Positions 7,526-19,182 of a DNA stretch of 44,082 bases are shown piece after piece. Below the pieces are notes generated by a model. That model was not told the DNA's origin. It saw only the letters and a list, made by a program, of their open reading frames with translations, and made no database searches. This DNA comes from Bacillota bacterium (lineage in GTDB: Bacteria; Bacillota; Sulfobacillia; JAJZYS01; JAILZS01): positions 1 to 44,082 of the forward strand of contig JAILZS010000021.1 of the NCBI GenBank assembly GCA_023512375.1. Reading direction: 5' to 3'. A program made the position numbers and the translations under genes. Each line of letters begins with the position of its first letter. Positions within the stretch are counted from its first letter, which is position 1.

Positions 7526-8431
7526 TCACCGCCCCCGCACCGCATGGCCGCCGAACTCCTGGCGCAGAGCGGCGACGACGCGGGCGGCGAACGAGTCGTC
7601 CTGGCGCGACCTCAGGCGCATGAGGAGCGAGAGCGTGATGACGGGGGCGGGCACGTCGGCGTCGATCGCCTCCGCCACGGTCCACCTCCCCTCCCCCGTG
7701 TCCTCCACGTAGCCCCTCAGGGCGCTCAGGTCCGGGTCGCGCTCGAAGGCGTCGGCCGCCAGTTCCAAAAGCCACGACCGCACGACGCTGCCGCGGTTCC
7801 ACAGGCGGGCGATCGCCCCCAGGTCGAGGCCGGGGTAATGGCGGGCGGCGTGCAGAAGCTCGAACCCCTCGGCGTACGCCTGGAGCATGCCGTACTCGAT
7901 GCCGTTGTGCACCATCTTCACGAAGTGGCCCGCGCCTGGGGGCCCGACGTGCAGGTAACCTCCCGGCGGCGCGAGCGTGGCGAGCGCCGGTTCCACCGCC
8001 CGCACCGCCTCCGCTGTCCCGCCCACCATGAGGCAGTAGCCGTTCTCGTACCCCCAGATGCCGCCGCTCGTGCCGGCGTCCACGAGGTGAAGGCCGCGCG
8101 CCGCCAAACGCTCGGCCCGCTCCGCCGTCTCCCGATGGTTGGCGTTTCCCCCGTCCACCACCACGTCCCCCGGCGCCAGGAGGTGCGCGAGTTCCTCCAT
8201 CGCCCCCTCCGTCGCCTGCCCCGCCGGGAGCATGAGCCACGCCACCCGAGGGGCGCGTTGGAGGCGGGCCACCGCTTCGGCCAGGGTGGGGGCGGTCTCG
8301 AGCCCCTCCCCCCGGGCGCGCTCCCGCGCCGCCTCGTCCACGTCGAAGGCCACCACCCGGTGGCCGCCCTTATGCAGCCGGCGTGCCATGCTGCCGCCCA
8401 TGCGCCCCAGCCCGGCCATCAGGAGCTCCAT
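7526..8431 (-). CDS. gnd: 6-phosphogluconate dehydrogenase, decarboxylating (short form)
   Basis: 301 residues, the short form of the enzyme (YqeC/GndA-like) rather than the roughly 470-residue form. It converts 6-phosphogluconate to ribulose-5-phosphate and CO2 with reduction of NAD(P). The Rossmann motif GLGRMGGSMARRL is near the N terminus, and the substrate motif VDAGTSGGIWG and catalytic lysine segment GHFVKMVHNGIEYG follow. The residue after the second strand is Asp (VVAFDVD), which is usually linked to NAD rather than NADP preference. This is inference. The ATG has a GAGGG site. It is 21 bases after tal-pgi and 5 bases before zwf. Confidence 0.95.
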   Translation of the reverse strand: MELLMAGLGRMGGSMARRLHKGGHRVVAFDVDEAARERARGEGLETAPTLAEAVARLQRAPRVAWLMLPAGQATEGAMEELAHLLAPGDVVVDGGNANHRETAERAERLAARGLHLVDAGTSGGIWGYENGYCLMVGGTAEAVRAVEPALATLAPPGGYLHVGPPGAGHFVKMVHNGIEYGMLQAYAEGFELLHAARHYPGLDLGAIARLWNRGSVVRSWLLELAADAFERDPDLSALRGYVEDTGEGRWTVAEAIDADVPAPVITLSLLMRLRSRQDDSFAARVVAALRQEFGGHAVRGR

Positions 8432-8452
8432 GCCGCCGCCCCCTCGCCCTGC

Positions 8453-11272
8453 CTATGTCCGACCGGCCGGTGCCGCCACCCGCCTCGTCGCCCGCTCCAC
8501 CGCCTCGGCCAGGGCCGCCATCGCCGTCTCGTCCTCCACCTCCAGGCGCACCAGGCGCCGGCCGCGTCCCTCCAACGCCGCGAGGTCGCCCAGGGCCTGG
8601 GCCCGCACCAGGGCGGAGAATCCCATCCCCCACCCGGGCACCTCGGGGTCGGTGCGGGCGCCGGCCACCACCTGCACCGCCAACACCGTGCCGGGCCCGC
8701 CCTTGTGCAACTGGCCGGTGGAGTGGAGGAAGCGTGGCCCGTAGCCGAACGTGGTGGCCAGGCCGAGATGGGTGCGAATCGCCCGGCGCGCGCGCGCTGC
8801 GGCCGCCTCCGTCCCCTCCCCGGGCGGGGCGTAGGCCATGAGGGCGACGTAGTCGCCGGGACGGGCGAGGGAGAGAAGGCGTGCCAGCGCCTCCTCCGGG
8901 TCGTCCTCCGGCGCCGCTGCGCCCGCCCGGGCGACGGCCACGCCCGCCCGCCGCGGGCCGAGGGGTGGCTCGTCCAGGCGCCCCCTGGCCCGGTAGGCGG
9001 CGAGCGCAGCGGAGGTGGCCTCCTTGCTCGCCTGCACGTCGGGCTGGTCGAAGGGGTCGACCCCCAGGGCGGCGGCGGCCACGGCCGTGGCCACCTGCCA
9101 GCGCACGAATTCCCCCCCGAGGTCGAGGGCGTGGGCGAGCTCGATGCGCACCACGGGGTGGCCGGCCGCCTCCAGCGCGTTCAGGCGCCGGGTCGTCGCC
9201 TCGCCCAGACGGCCTACGGCGAGGGCGACGAACAGGCGGTCGGGGCCGTAGGTGTCCACGTCCCCCAAAGCCTCGCCCACCACCGGCACCAGGCCCCTCC
9301 CGCCCTTGCCCGTGCTCTCGGCCAGGAGCTGCTCCAGCCACGGGGCGAGGGCCGCCGCCTCGCCCTCGGCCACGATCGTCACCTTGTCCCGCCCGGCAAG
9401 CGCCGCGCCGCCCAGGACGGCCCCGAGGTAGGCGCCCGGGTGGTCGTCCAGCGGCACCTCGGGCCCCGAGTCGGCCAGCATGCGCCGCGCCCGACCCACG
9501 AGGGCCTCCGTGTCCATCCCCAGGAGGGCGGCGGGCAGAAGGCCGAAGGGGGTGAGCGCGCTGTACCGGCCGCCGACGTCCGGGTCGCCGGTCACGACGG
9601 CGCGCAGCCCCTCCTCCCGCGCCCGCCGCTCGAGCGGCGTTCCCGGATCGGTGACGGCGACGAAGCGTCTCCCTGCCTCCGCCGTCCCCACACGGGCCTC
9701 CACCTCGGCCCGGGCGCGGCGGTAGAGGGCCTCCGCCTCGGTGGTCGTTCCCGACTTGCTGGCCACCACGAACAGGGTGCGGGCGGGGTCGAGGGCGGCG
9801 AAGGCGGCGCTCACCGCATCGGGGTGGGTGCTGTCCAGGACGCGTACGCCCATCGCTCCCGGCGCAGGCGCAAAGGCGCGCGCCAGCACCTCGGCCGTCA
9901 GACTCGAGCCCCCCATGCCGAGCACCAACGCCTCCCGGTACCCCTCCGCCCGCACCTCCTCCGCCAGGCGGCGCATCTCCTCTAGGCGGTCGAGGGCGCG
10001 CGCGGGCGCCCGCAGCCAGCCCGTGGCGGCGGGGGCGGTGGGGCCGTACAGGCTCGCGTCCTGCGCCCACAGGCGGCGCACGGCGCCGGCGGCGGCGAGG
10101 GAGTCGGCGCTCGCGCGCACCGCCTCCTCCACCGCACCCAGCTGGAAACGCGCCTCGGGCACGCCCCCCACCAGGCGGGCGCGCGTGTGCCGAAGCGCCC
10201 GCATGAGGCGGTCGAAGGAGTCGGCGAAGGCGCGCACCCCCTCCTCTTGCAGGCGCTCGCCCACCGCCTCGAGGTCGATCCCCAGGTCCGCCAGGCGGCG
10301 CACCACCGCCTGCGCCTCCTCCAGGCCCTCGGTGACGCTCACCTCGGTGCGCCCGTGGTCGAGCGCGGCGCGCAGGGTGTCGGGCGGCATGGTGTTCACG
10401 CTGTCGGGTCCGACCAGGTTGTCCACGTACACCACGTCGGAATAGGCAGGGTTCTTCGTCCCCGTGGACGCCCAGAGGGGCCTCTGCGGCCGCGCCCCCC
10501 GCCCGGCCAGCGCCTCCCAGCGGGCGCCCGCGAAGCGGCGGCGGAAGAGGGCGTAGGCCAACTTGGCGTTCGCCACCGCCGCCCTCCCCATGAGGGCGCG
10601 CGCCTCCCCGGCGGCGAGGGCGCCCAACGCGCGGTCCACCGCCGTGTCGACCCGGCTGACGAAGAACGACGCCACCGAGGCCACGCGGGCAGGGGCGCCG
10701 CCCGCGGCCACGAGCTCTTCCAGGCCCGTCAGATAGGCGTCGATGACGCGCTCGTACTGGGCGAGCGAGAAGATGAGGGTGACGTTGACGCTCACGCCCA
10801 TGGCGATGAGGCGCCGGATCGCCTCCGCCCCCTCCGCCGTGGCGGGCACCTTGATCATCGCGTTGGGGCGGCCGACCGCCTGCGCCAGGCGCACCGCCTC
10901 CGCCACGGTGGCGGCGGCGTCGCGCGCCAGGTGGGGCGACACCTCCAGGCTGACGAACCCGTCCGCGCCGCCCGTCCCCTCGTACACCCCCCGCAAGAGG
11001 TCGGCGGCGCGCCGGATGTCCTCCAGGGCCAGCGACTCGTACAGGTCGGCCACGGGCAACGCGGGGTCCGCGGCGGCGATGGCCGCGTCATACTCGTCCG
11101 AGCCGGCGATGGCGCGCTCGAAGATCGTCGGGTTGGAGGTCACCCCCCGCACCCCCGCCTCCACCAGCTCCCTGAGCTCGGTGTCGACGAGGCCGCGGCG
11201 GATGTTATCGTACCACACGCTCTGCCCCGCCGCCAAAAGCCGCTCCAGGTACGGATGCCGCCCCTGCGCCAC
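8453..11272 (-). CDS. tal-pgi: Bifunctional transaldolase / glucose-6-phosphate isomerase
   Basis: 939 residues, a natural fusion known from several bacterial groups. The N-terminal half (about 1-370) is transaldolase: GVTSNPTIFE at 43-52 and the Schiff-base lysine in AMIKVPAT (Lys141). The C-terminal half is phosphoglucose isomerase with two SIS subdomains: LGMGGSSLTAEVL and VASKSGTTTEAEA. One part exchanges the dihydroxyacetone unit between sugar phosphates and the other interconverts glucose-6- and fructose-6-phosphate, so products of the non-oxidative branch can be returned to Zwf. The start is GTG at 11272 with GAGAGGGGG upstream; the gap to tkt is 22 bases. No break is seen between the domains. 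Confidence 0.96.
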   Translation of the reverse strand: MAQGRHPYLERLLAAGQSVWYDNIRRGLVDTELRELVEAGVRGVTSNPTIFERAIAGSDEYDAAIAAADPALPVADLYESLALEDIRRAADLLRGVYEGTGGADGFVSLEVSPHLARDAAATVAEAVRLAQAVGRPNAMIKVPATAEGAEAIRRLIAMGVSVNVTLIFSLAQYERVIDAYLTGLEELVAAGGAPARVASVASFFVSRVDTAVDRALGALAAGEARALMGRAAVANAKLAYALFRRRFAGARWEALAGRGARPQRPLWASTGTKNPAYSDVVYVDNLVGPDSVNTMPPDTLRAALDHGRTEVSVTEGLEEAQAVVRRLADLGIDLEAVGERLQEEGVRAFADSFDRLMRALRHTRARLVGGVPEARFQLGAVEEAVRASADSLAAAGAVRRLWAQDASLYGPTAPAATGWLRAPARALDRLEEMRRLAEEVRAEGYREALVLGMGGSSLTAEVLARAFAPAPGAMGVRVLDSTHPDAVSAAFAALDPARTLFVVASKSGTTTEAEALYRRARAEVEARVGTAEAGRRFVAVTDPGTPLERRAREEGLRAVVTGDPDVGGRYSALTPFGLLPAALLGMDTEALVGRARRMLADSGPEVPLDDHPGAYLGAVLGGAALAGRDKVTIVAEGEAAALAPWLEQLLAESTGKGGRGLVPVVGEALGDVDTYGPDRLFVALAVGRLGEATTRRLNALEAAGHPVVRIELAHALDLGGEFVRWQVATAVAAAALGVDPFDQPDVQASKEATSAALAAYRARGRLDEPPLGPRRAGVAVARAGAAAPEDDPEEALARLLSLARPGDYVALMAYAPPGEGTEAAAARARRAIRTHLGLATTFGYGPRFLHSTGQLHKGGPGTVLAVQVVAGARTDPEVPGWGMGFSALVRAQALGDLAALEGRGRRLVRLEVEDETAMAALAEAVERATRRVAAPAGRT

Positions 11273-11294
11273 CGTCGAGCCCCCTCTCCCGCCG

Positions 11295-13307
11295 CTAGCC
11301 GCCCACCGTGGCCATGAGCCGCCTCGCCGCCTGGGCTACGCGCTCGGGTGTGAAGCCGAAGGCGGGAAGGATCTCCTCCAGGGAGCCGCTGGCGCCGAAA
11401 CGGTCGACGCCCAGGACGCGCCCACGCTCGCCCACGTACCGCTCCCACCCGAACGGGCTGGCGAGCTCCACGGCCAGGCGGGCGGTGATGTGGGGCGGAA
11501 GCACGCGCCGGCGGTACGCCTCGTCCTGCGCCTCGAACAGCTCCCACGATGGCATGGAGACGACGCGCGCCCGCACGCCCTCCCGCGCCAACAGGGCGCG
11601 CGCCGCCATGGCCAGGGCCACCTCGGAACCCGTCGCCAAGAGGAGGAGGTCGGCCGGCTCGCCTGCGCCGGCCACCACATACGCCCCCCGCCGCACCCCC
11701 TCGAGCGGATCGGCGCCCTCCTCCCGCGCCAGCACCTCCACCTTCTGGCGCGTGAGGACCAGGGCCACCGGCCCGTCGGACTCCAACGCCAAGAGCCACG
11801 CCGCCGCCGTCTCCGGGCCGTCGGCGGGCCGGATGACGGTGAGGCCCGGCATGGCGCGAAGCGAGGCGAGGTGCTCGACGGGCTGGTGGGTGGGTCCGTC
11901 CTCCCCCAGGGCGATGGAGTCGTGAGTGAACACGTACACCACTGGCAGGCGGGCGAGCGCGCTCACCCGCATCGCCCCGCGCAGGTAGTCGCTGAACACC
12001 AGGAAGGTGGCCCCGAAGGGCCGGACGCCGCCGTGGTAGGCCATGCCGTTGAGGGCCGCCGCCATGGCGTGCTCCCGCACGCCGAAGTGGAGGTTGCGCC
12101 CGCCCGCGCTGCCCGGGGTGACGTCCGGCTCCCCCGCCATGTACGTCTCGGTGGAGGGCGCCAGGTCCGCGCTCCCCCCCACCAGCTCCGGCACGGCCTC
12201 CTTGAGGACTTGGATCACCCGCCCGCTCGCCGCCCGCGTGGCCACGCGTTCCCCCACCTGGAAGCGGGGCAGCCGCGCCGCCAGGTCCGCGGGCAGGCGG
12301 CGCGCCAGCGCGTCCTCGAACGCCCGCGCCAGCGCGGGGTGGCGGCGGCGGTAGGCCTCGAAGCGCGCGCGCCACTCGGCCTCCCGCTCCGCCCCCCGGG
12401 CGCCCGCGGCCCGGAAGCGGTCGAGCACCTCCTCGGGCACGAGGAAGGCCGAGTCGGCCGGCCATCCCAGGTTCTCCCGCGTGCGCCGCGCCTCCTCGGG
12501 ACCGAGGGGGTTGCCGTGGGCGGCAGGGTCGTCGCGTCGATTGGGGCTCCCCTCCGCCAGGTGGGTGCGCACCCGGATGAGGGACGGGCGCTCGGTCTCC
12601 TCCCGGGCGGCGCGGATCGCGGCCTCGATGGCGTCCAGGTCGGTGCCGTCCTCCACCGCCTGCACATGCCAGCCGTATGCCTCGAACCGGCGGCCCACGT
12701 CCTCCGTGAAGGCGAGGGAGGTCGGCCCCTCGATGGAGATGCGGTTGTCGTCGTACAGGTAGACGAGCTTCCCCAGGCGGAGGTGCCCGGCCAACGACGC
12801 CGCCTCCGCCGCCACCCCCTCCTCCAAGTCGCCGTCGCTCACGATGGCGTACACGTGGTGGTCGACGATCGGCTCCTCGCCCGGCACGTTGAACCGTCCG
12901 GCGAGCACGCGTTCGGCGATGGCCATGCCCACCCCGTTCGCAAACCCCTGCCCCAGCGGCCCGGTGGTCGCCTCCACGCCGGGCGTGTGGCCGAACTCCG
13001 GGTGCCCGGGGGTGCGGCTGCCCAGACGCCGGAAGCGCCTCAGGTCCTCGAGCCCCAGGTCGTAGCCGCTGAGGTATAGGAGCGCGTACAGGAGCATGGA
13101 GCCGTGCCCGGCGCTGAGGACGAAGCGGTCGCGGTCGGGCCAGGCGGGGTTGCCCGGGTAGTGGCGCAGAAAGCGCGTCCACAGGACATACGCCATGGGC
13201 GCCGCCCCCATGGGCATGCCCGGGTGGCCGGCCCCCGCCGCCTCCACCGCGTCCACCGCCAGGACGCGGATCGCGTTCACGCACCGCCGGTCGAGGTCGT
13301 CCGCCAC
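11295..13307 (-). CDS. tkt: Transketolase
   Basis: 670 residues from the GTG at 13307, which has GGGAGG seven bases upstream; an in-frame start at 13376 would give a family-untypical extension that runs through the likely promoter. It transfers two-carbon units between sugar phosphates using thiamine diphosphate. HPGMPMG (about 28-34), [15 protein letters not shown], the cofactor motif DGDLEEG...DDNRIS (from about 158) and [14 protein letters not shown] in the pyrimidine domain are visible. It is the first gene of the tkt, tal-pgi, gnd, zwf, pgl operon. Confidence 0.96.
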   Translation of the reverse strand: MADDLDRRCVNAIRVLAVDAVEAAGAGHPGMPMGAAPMAYVLWTRFLRHYPGNPAWPDRDRFVLSAGHGSMLLYALLYLSGYDLGLEDLRRFRRLGSRTPGHPEFGHTPGVEATTGPLGQGFANGVGMAIAERVLAGRFNVPGEEPIVDHHVYAIVSDGDLEEGVAAEAASLAGHLRLGKLVYLYDDNRISIEGPTSLAFTEDVGRRFEAYGWHVQAVEDGTDLDAIEAAIRAAREETERPSLIRVRTHLAEGSPNRRDDPAAHGNPLGPEEARRTRENLGWPADSAFLVPEEVLDRFRAAGARGAEREAEWRARFEAYRRRHPALARAFEDALARRLPADLAARLPRFQVGERVATRAASGRVIQVLKEAVPELVGGSADLAPSTETYMAGEPDVTPGSAGGRNLHFGVREHAMAAALNGMAYHGGVRPFGATFLVFSDYLRGAMRVSALARLPVVYVFTHDSIALGEDGPTHQPVEHLASLRAMPGLTVIRPADGPETAAAWLLALESDGPVALVLTRQKVEVLAREEGADPLEGVRRGAYVVAGAGEPADLLLLATGSEVALAMAARALLAREGVRARVVSMPSWELFEAQDEAYRRRVLPPHITARLAVELASPFGWERYVGERGRVLGVDRFGASGSLEEILPAFGFTPERVAQAARRLMATVGG

Positions 13308-13338
13308 CCCTTCGCCTCCCGTAGCACAGATCAGCGCT

Positions 13339-13367
13339 ATCGTACCATCCGCCGCCTTGGCGCTTAA
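13339..13367 (-). promoter_or_regulatory. Candidate sigma-A-type promoter of the tkt/pentose phosphate operon
   Basis: On the minus strand TTAAGC (13362-13367) and TACGAT (13339-13344) are separated by exactly 17 bases, 32 bases upstream of the tkt start codon. The -10 matches 4 of 6 consensus bases and the -35 matches 3 of 6. The rest of the 13308-13463 gap is GC-rich with several palindromes (for example CCCGTACGGG) and no gene. Confidence 0.4.
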
Positions 13368-13463
13368 GGGTCGCACCCTGCCGGCGGCGCCGGCGGCGCG
13401 CCGTCCATCCCGTACGGGACCGGCCGCCGGCCCCGCGCCCTTTGCCCCGGCGACCCTTCACCC

Positions 13464-14537
13464 TCACCCGGGGGCACGGTAGCGGCGGGTGCGGCGGCTG
13501 CCCTCCGCCACCAGACGCCCCTCGGCTACGAGAGCCCGTAGGTCCTTCCAGGCGGTCGCCTGGGACACCCCTAGGTGAGAAGCCAATGCAGCCGTGGTCC
13601 AGACCGTGCCGCCCTCGGCTGCGCGCAGCACGATGCGCCGGCGCTCCACAGCGTCGCGCACCAGGGGCCCGGCGTGTGCCTGCGGCGTGCCGGCGTCGGC
13701 CTCCTCCGGGCGGTCGCCGCCGCGCCGTTTCTCCGCCTGGGCCCCGGCCGCGAGCCAGCGGTACGCATAGTCCTCCGCCAGCGCCCGCGTCTCGGCGAAC
13801 GTCCAGGCGACGGCCGGGTATTCCACCTGCAGGGCAGCCACCACGTTGAGAAGCCAGCCAGGCCGCACGCCGCCGCGCTCTCCCTCCTTGATCAGGTCGC
13901 TCAGACGGCCTTCGACGATCAGGGCGCCGTGGGGAACCCGGCTCAGCTCGGCGAGGGCCAGGCCCAGCGAGCCGCCGATGGCGCTTTGCGCCAAGTCGGC
14001 CGGGCGCTTGCGCTCGGCCGCCGCCACGATGCGGTCCCCCTGCATGACGGCGTAGTCGCCGACGGGCAGCTCCCGCCGCACCGTCTCGACGCCCCGCCGG
14101 GCGAACCGCCAAGGATAGCGCTCGTGCACGTCCACAGCCACCGTCAATGCCCGCTCGAGCCCCATGGCCTGCGGTACGCGCACGCCCGGGCGAGACCGGC
14201 GCATCGACGTCGGGCTGCGCCAAAAGATGAAGGTGCGGCCGCGGCCCTCCGTCCAGATGAAGAGCGAGCGCCTGTTGCGTCGGCGCCGCAGGATGAGATG
14301 CACCGCGGCGCCGCTCCTCCAGCACTGCTCCACATCCACCGCCTCGACCACGTCGGCGTCCTCCGGCCACGCCTGAAACGGGTGGCAGTAGAGATCCTTG
14401 CCCGACGGCCATGTGCCCTGGGTGGCGAGAACCACCTCGCCGCTTCCCGCTACGGGCAGGCGGACCAGATACGGTAGCCGGCTGCGGGGGTCCGGGTTGC
14501 GCGCCACCACGAACCGGCCCGCGCCCACCCCGCTCAC
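13464..14537 (-). CDS. ERCC4-type nuclease domain protein with C-terminal winged-helix domain
   Basis: 357 residues. The central part (about 130-215) carries the XPF/ERCC4 nuclease signature: VDVHERYPW (Asp136, Glu139, Arg140), a GDY motif (Asp161) and AERKRPADL (Glu175-Arg-Lys, Asp181). This corresponds to the GD...ERKxxxD metal-dependent endonuclease motif. The N-terminal 125 residues are a basic beta-rich segment I cannot assign. The last 50 residues (TTAALASHLGVSQATAWKDL) form a winged helix-turn-helix. The GTG start has GAGGGGGC upstream. It stands alone between the M16 pair and the pentose phosphate operon, same strand. It may be a structure-specific DNA nuclease or repair factor; a restriction-like defence role cannot be excluded. 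The domain is seen; the function is inferred. Confidence 0.75.
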   Translation of the reverse strand: MSGVGAGRFVVARNPDPRSRLPYLVRLPVAGSGEVVLATQGTWPSGKDLYCHPFQAWPEDADVVEAVDVEQCWRSGAAVHLILRRRRNRRSLFIWTEGRGRTFIFWRSPTSMRRSRPGVRVPQAMGLERALTVAVDVHERYPWRFARRGVETVRRELPVGDYAVMQGDRIVAAAERKRPADLAQSAIGGSLGLALAELSRVPHGALIVEGRLSDLIKEGERGGVRPGWLLNVVAALQVEYPAVAWTFAETRALAEDYAYRWLAAGAQAEKRRGGDRPEEADAGTPQAHAGPLVRDAVERRRIVLRAAEGGTVWTTAALASHLGVSQATAWKDLRALVAEGRLVAEGSRRTRRYRAPG

Positions 14538-14663
14538 CGCGGGCCCCCTCGCTGCGCGCCCACCCCGCCCACCTGTCCCGGGGCGAGGCGCTGGGTGGGC
14601 GACGCCGTCCGTGACCGCACCCGTCCCTCGGAACCTGTCTCCGCCCGGGGGGAAGCGCCCCCG

Positions 14664-15941
14664 TCAGGCCCCGGCGGGAAGGATGGCGCTCGCCGCCACC
14701 ATCTCGGGCACGAAGTGGCGCCGCAGGCGGCGCTCCAGGTCGTCGCGCGTCACCTCCTCGAGCACGCGCCTGAGGTCGAAGAGCGAGACGCCCTTGAAGA
14801 TGCCATCGACGAAGGCGTGGGCGATGGCCTCGGGGGCGTCGAACAGGGCCACGAACTCCCCCATCGCCTTGCGCCTGAGGCGCTCGAAGGCGACGGGGTC
14901 TACGCCGTCGCGCCGCACCTCGTCGAACCGCGCCTCGATGCGGCGCCTCAGCTCCCGCGGGTCGGAGGTCTCCCCGCCCAGGATGGTGGCGGCAAAGTCG
15001 GGGCCTCCGAAATAGTAGGCGCTGAACCGGTCGTCCACCAACCCCTCGGCGTACTGGCGGGCAAACCAGGGCGAGCTGCGCCCGTACATGAGGTCGAGGA
15101 GGAGACCCGTCTCCACCTCGCGCCTCAGGTACCCCTCCGCTCCCAGGTCGCCCTCCTTGATGCCCACCAGGAGCACCGGACGGGCGACGATCGCCCGCTC
15201 CTCCGCCCACGTGCGGGCGGGACCCGGGGGCTCCTGGGGGTAGATGCGGCCCGACGGCGGTCCGCCGGGGCGGGGCGCCACGCGTTCGTCCACGTAGGCC
15301 AAAAGCTCTTCCGGGTCGACGTCCCCGACGGCGAAGAACACCATGTTGGCGGGATGGTAGAACGTGGCGTAGCAACTCTCCAGCAGATCGCGTGTGATGG
15401 CCCGGATCGACTCCACGCTCCCCTCCACCGGCAGGCGGACGGGGTGGACGTGGAAGAGGGCGCGCGTGAGGTTGTAGAAGGCGCGTGTGCCGGGGTCGTC
15501 CAGGCGCATGCGGATCTCCTGTTCGATGATCCCCTTCTCCTTCTCCACGCCGCGCTCGGTGAAGTGGGGCCGCTGCACGAAGTCGAGCAGGATGTCCACG
15601 CCGGCGCGGAATCCCTCGCTGGCCGAGAACAGGTAGGTGGTTTGGGCGAAGGTGGTGAAGGCGTTGTCGTCGGCGCCGATGGCGGCGAAGCGGTCGGCCG
15701 CGTTGCCGTCCTCCTCCTCGAACAGCTGATGCTCGAGGAAGTGGGCGATGCCGTCCGGCACCTCCACCGGCTCCGACGCGCCCGGGGGGACGAAGGCGCG
15801 GTCGATGGACCCGTAGCGGGCGGAGAAGGTGGCAAACGACTTGGCGAAGCCGCGCTTGGGAAGGACGTAGGCGCGCGCCCCCGACCGGAGGCGCCGGCCG
15901 TACAGCGCCTCCCCCAGGACCGGATCCCTCTCGATGTGCAT
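14664..15941 (-). CDS. M16 family zinc peptidase (YmfH-like, catalytic partner)
   Basis: 425 residues. The inverted zinc motif HFLEH (His67, Glu70, His71) is intact, followed by the downstream EKEKGIIEQEI segment that supplies the third ligand glutamate. M16 peptidases form clamshell pairs that degrade or process peptides. In Bacillota a YmfF/YmfH pair is common, and related pairs mature peptide products (AlbE/AlbF, PqqF-like). It follows the second M16 gene by 22 bases on the same strand, so the two probably form a heterodimer. No signal peptide, so cytoplasmic. The substrate is unknown. Confidence 0.88.
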   Translation of the reverse strand: MHIERDPVLGEALYGRRLRSGARAYVLPKRGFAKSFATFSARYGSIDRAFVPPGASEPVEVPDGIAHFLEHQLFEEEDGNAADRFAAIGADDNAFTTFAQTTYLFSASEGFRAGVDILLDFVQRPHFTERGVEKEKGIIEQEIRMRLDDPGTRAFYNLTRALFHVHPVRLPVEGSVESIRAITRDLLESCYATFYHPANMVFFAVGDVDPEELLAYVDERVAPRPGGPPSGRIYPQEPPGPARTWAEERAIVARPVLLVGIKEGDLGAEGYLRREVETGLLLDLMYGRSSPWFARQYAEGLVDDRFSAYYFGGPDFAATILGGETSDPRELRRRIEARFDEVRRDGVDPVAFERLRRKAMGEFVALFDAPEAIAHAFVDGIFKGVSLFDLRRVLEEVTRDDLERRLRRHFVPEMVAASAILPAGA

Positions 15942-15963
15942 CGGGGCCTCCTCCCATCCTCCC

Positions 15964-17259
15964 CTAGGCAGGGCTGGTCACCGCGCTCTCCTGGCGGGTG
16001 AGGAAGTAGACGGTGTCGGTCTCGATCCCCTGCGCCGCCTCCACCGCCGCCTCGAGCGTGACCGCGTCCAGCTCGCGCAGGCGGGAGGCGGCGTCGAACG
16101 GCATGCCGTACAGGCTGCGCTCCAAGTGACCCAGCACCACCGTGGCAGGAGAGTCCTCGCTGAGACGGATGTGGTGGCGCAGGACGCGCACCGTGCGGTC
16201 GAACTCCTCCTCGGCCACGTCGCCGCGCCGCACCGCCTCCACCTGGGCCTGGATGATGTCCAGGGCGCGTTCGAAGTCGGCGAACTCGATGCCGGCGGTG
16301 ATGAACGCCGCCCCCTGCGTGCCCTCCAGGCGGGAGTACGCGTAGTACGCCAGGCTGGCGCGCTCGCGCACGTTCTGGTGGAGCTTGGAGTGGGCGAACC
16401 CGCCCAGGATGCCGTTCGCCACCGACAAGGCGGAAAAGCGCGGGTCGCCGAAGCCGATCCCCGTCCACAGGCCGATGGCCAGCTTCCCCTGGTTGACGGC
16501 CATGCGGTCGACCACCGTCCGCCCGCTCGGGGTCCGGCGCCCCGGCCGTGCAGGGGGGCCGAGGTCGTCGGGAGTACGCCCTTCCGCCGCCGGCCCGAAC
16601 ACCCGCGCCGCCTCCACCGCCAGCTCCTCCGGCACGAAGTCGCCCACCGCGTACAGGTCCAGGCGGGCGCGGGCCAGGACGTCCTCATACACCCGCGTCA
16701 GCTCCGCCTGCCCCAGGTCGGCGAAGTCCTCCACCCGGCCGTAGCGCGGGGTGGCGAAGGGGGTGCCGGCGAACATCTCCTGCACGAGGCGGTGCATGGC
16801 GTACTGGCCTTTGTCGTTGACGATCCCCTCGATGACGTGGCGCAGGTTCTCCTTCTCCTGCGCCACGTAGTCGGCCCTAAGCCCGCCTGCGTCGCGCGCG
16901 GGATCGAACACCACGTCCCTGAGCGTGGCCAGGGCGGCGCGCGTCAGCTCCGGCCCCGCCCCCACGTAGCGCGGGTGGGGCACCTCGATGCCGAACGCCA
17001 AGAGCTGGCGCTCCCCCAGCTTGACGGCGTCGGCGTAGAGGTCGGCGCCGTACAGGTTCTCCAGCGCCGCAGCGAGCTCGGCCGACTCGGGATGGCGGCG
17101 CGTGCCCCGGCGCAGGACGAGCGGCACGAGCGCCGTCCTCCCCGCCCCGTCGCCCAGCGGCAGATGAAGGAACAGGCGGAACGCGTCCACCTTGAACTTG
17201 TCCGTACGAAACACCCGGAGGTGGATGCCTCCGGGCAGCGTGTGTTCCGAAAACTCCAC
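15964..17259 (-). CDS. M16 family peptidase-like protein without zinc motif (YmfF-like partner)
   Basis: 431 residues. The fold pattern of an M16 subunit is recognisable (LENLYGADLYADAVKLGERQ, EKENLRHVIEGIVNDKGQYA, ANGILGGFAHSKLHQNVRE), but the HxxEH zinc motif of the first domain is absent: the region reads LVLRRGTRRHPESAELAAALENLYGA without it. It should therefore be the non-catalytic subunit that completes the chamber with the adjacent HFLEH-containing protein. The GTG start has AAGGGG upstream. It is the first gene of the two-gene unit. Confidence 0.85.
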   Translation of the reverse strand: MEFSEHTLPGGIHLRVFRTDKFKVDAFRLFLHLPLGDGAGRTALVPLVLRRGTRRHPESAELAAALENLYGADLYADAVKLGERQLLAFGIEVPHPRYVGAGPELTRAALATLRDVVFDPARDAGGLRADYVAQEKENLRHVIEGIVNDKGQYAMHRLVQEMFAGTPFATPRYGRVEDFADLGQAELTRVYEDVLARARLDLYAVGDFVPEELAVEAARVFGPAAEGRTPDDLGPPARPGRRTPSGRTVVDRMAVNQGKLAIGLWTGIGFGDPRFSALSVANGILGGFAHSKLHQNVRERASLAYYAYSRLEGTQGAAFITAGIEFADFERALDIIQAQVEAVRRGDVAEEEFDRTVRVLRHHIRLSEDSPATVVLGHLERSLYGMPFDAASRLRELDAVTLEAAVEAAQGIETDTVYFLTRQESAVTSPA

Positions 17260-17322
17260 CGAGACGCCCCTTCCGTCGGCCGCTGGCCTAGCATGCCCCC
17301 TGCCGGCGCCTGCGCGCCGCGC

Positions 17323-19140
<1,818 letters not shown>

Positions 19141-19182
19141 CGCGTCCGCACCTCCTTCGCCGGCGGCCGTAAAAGCCTCCTG

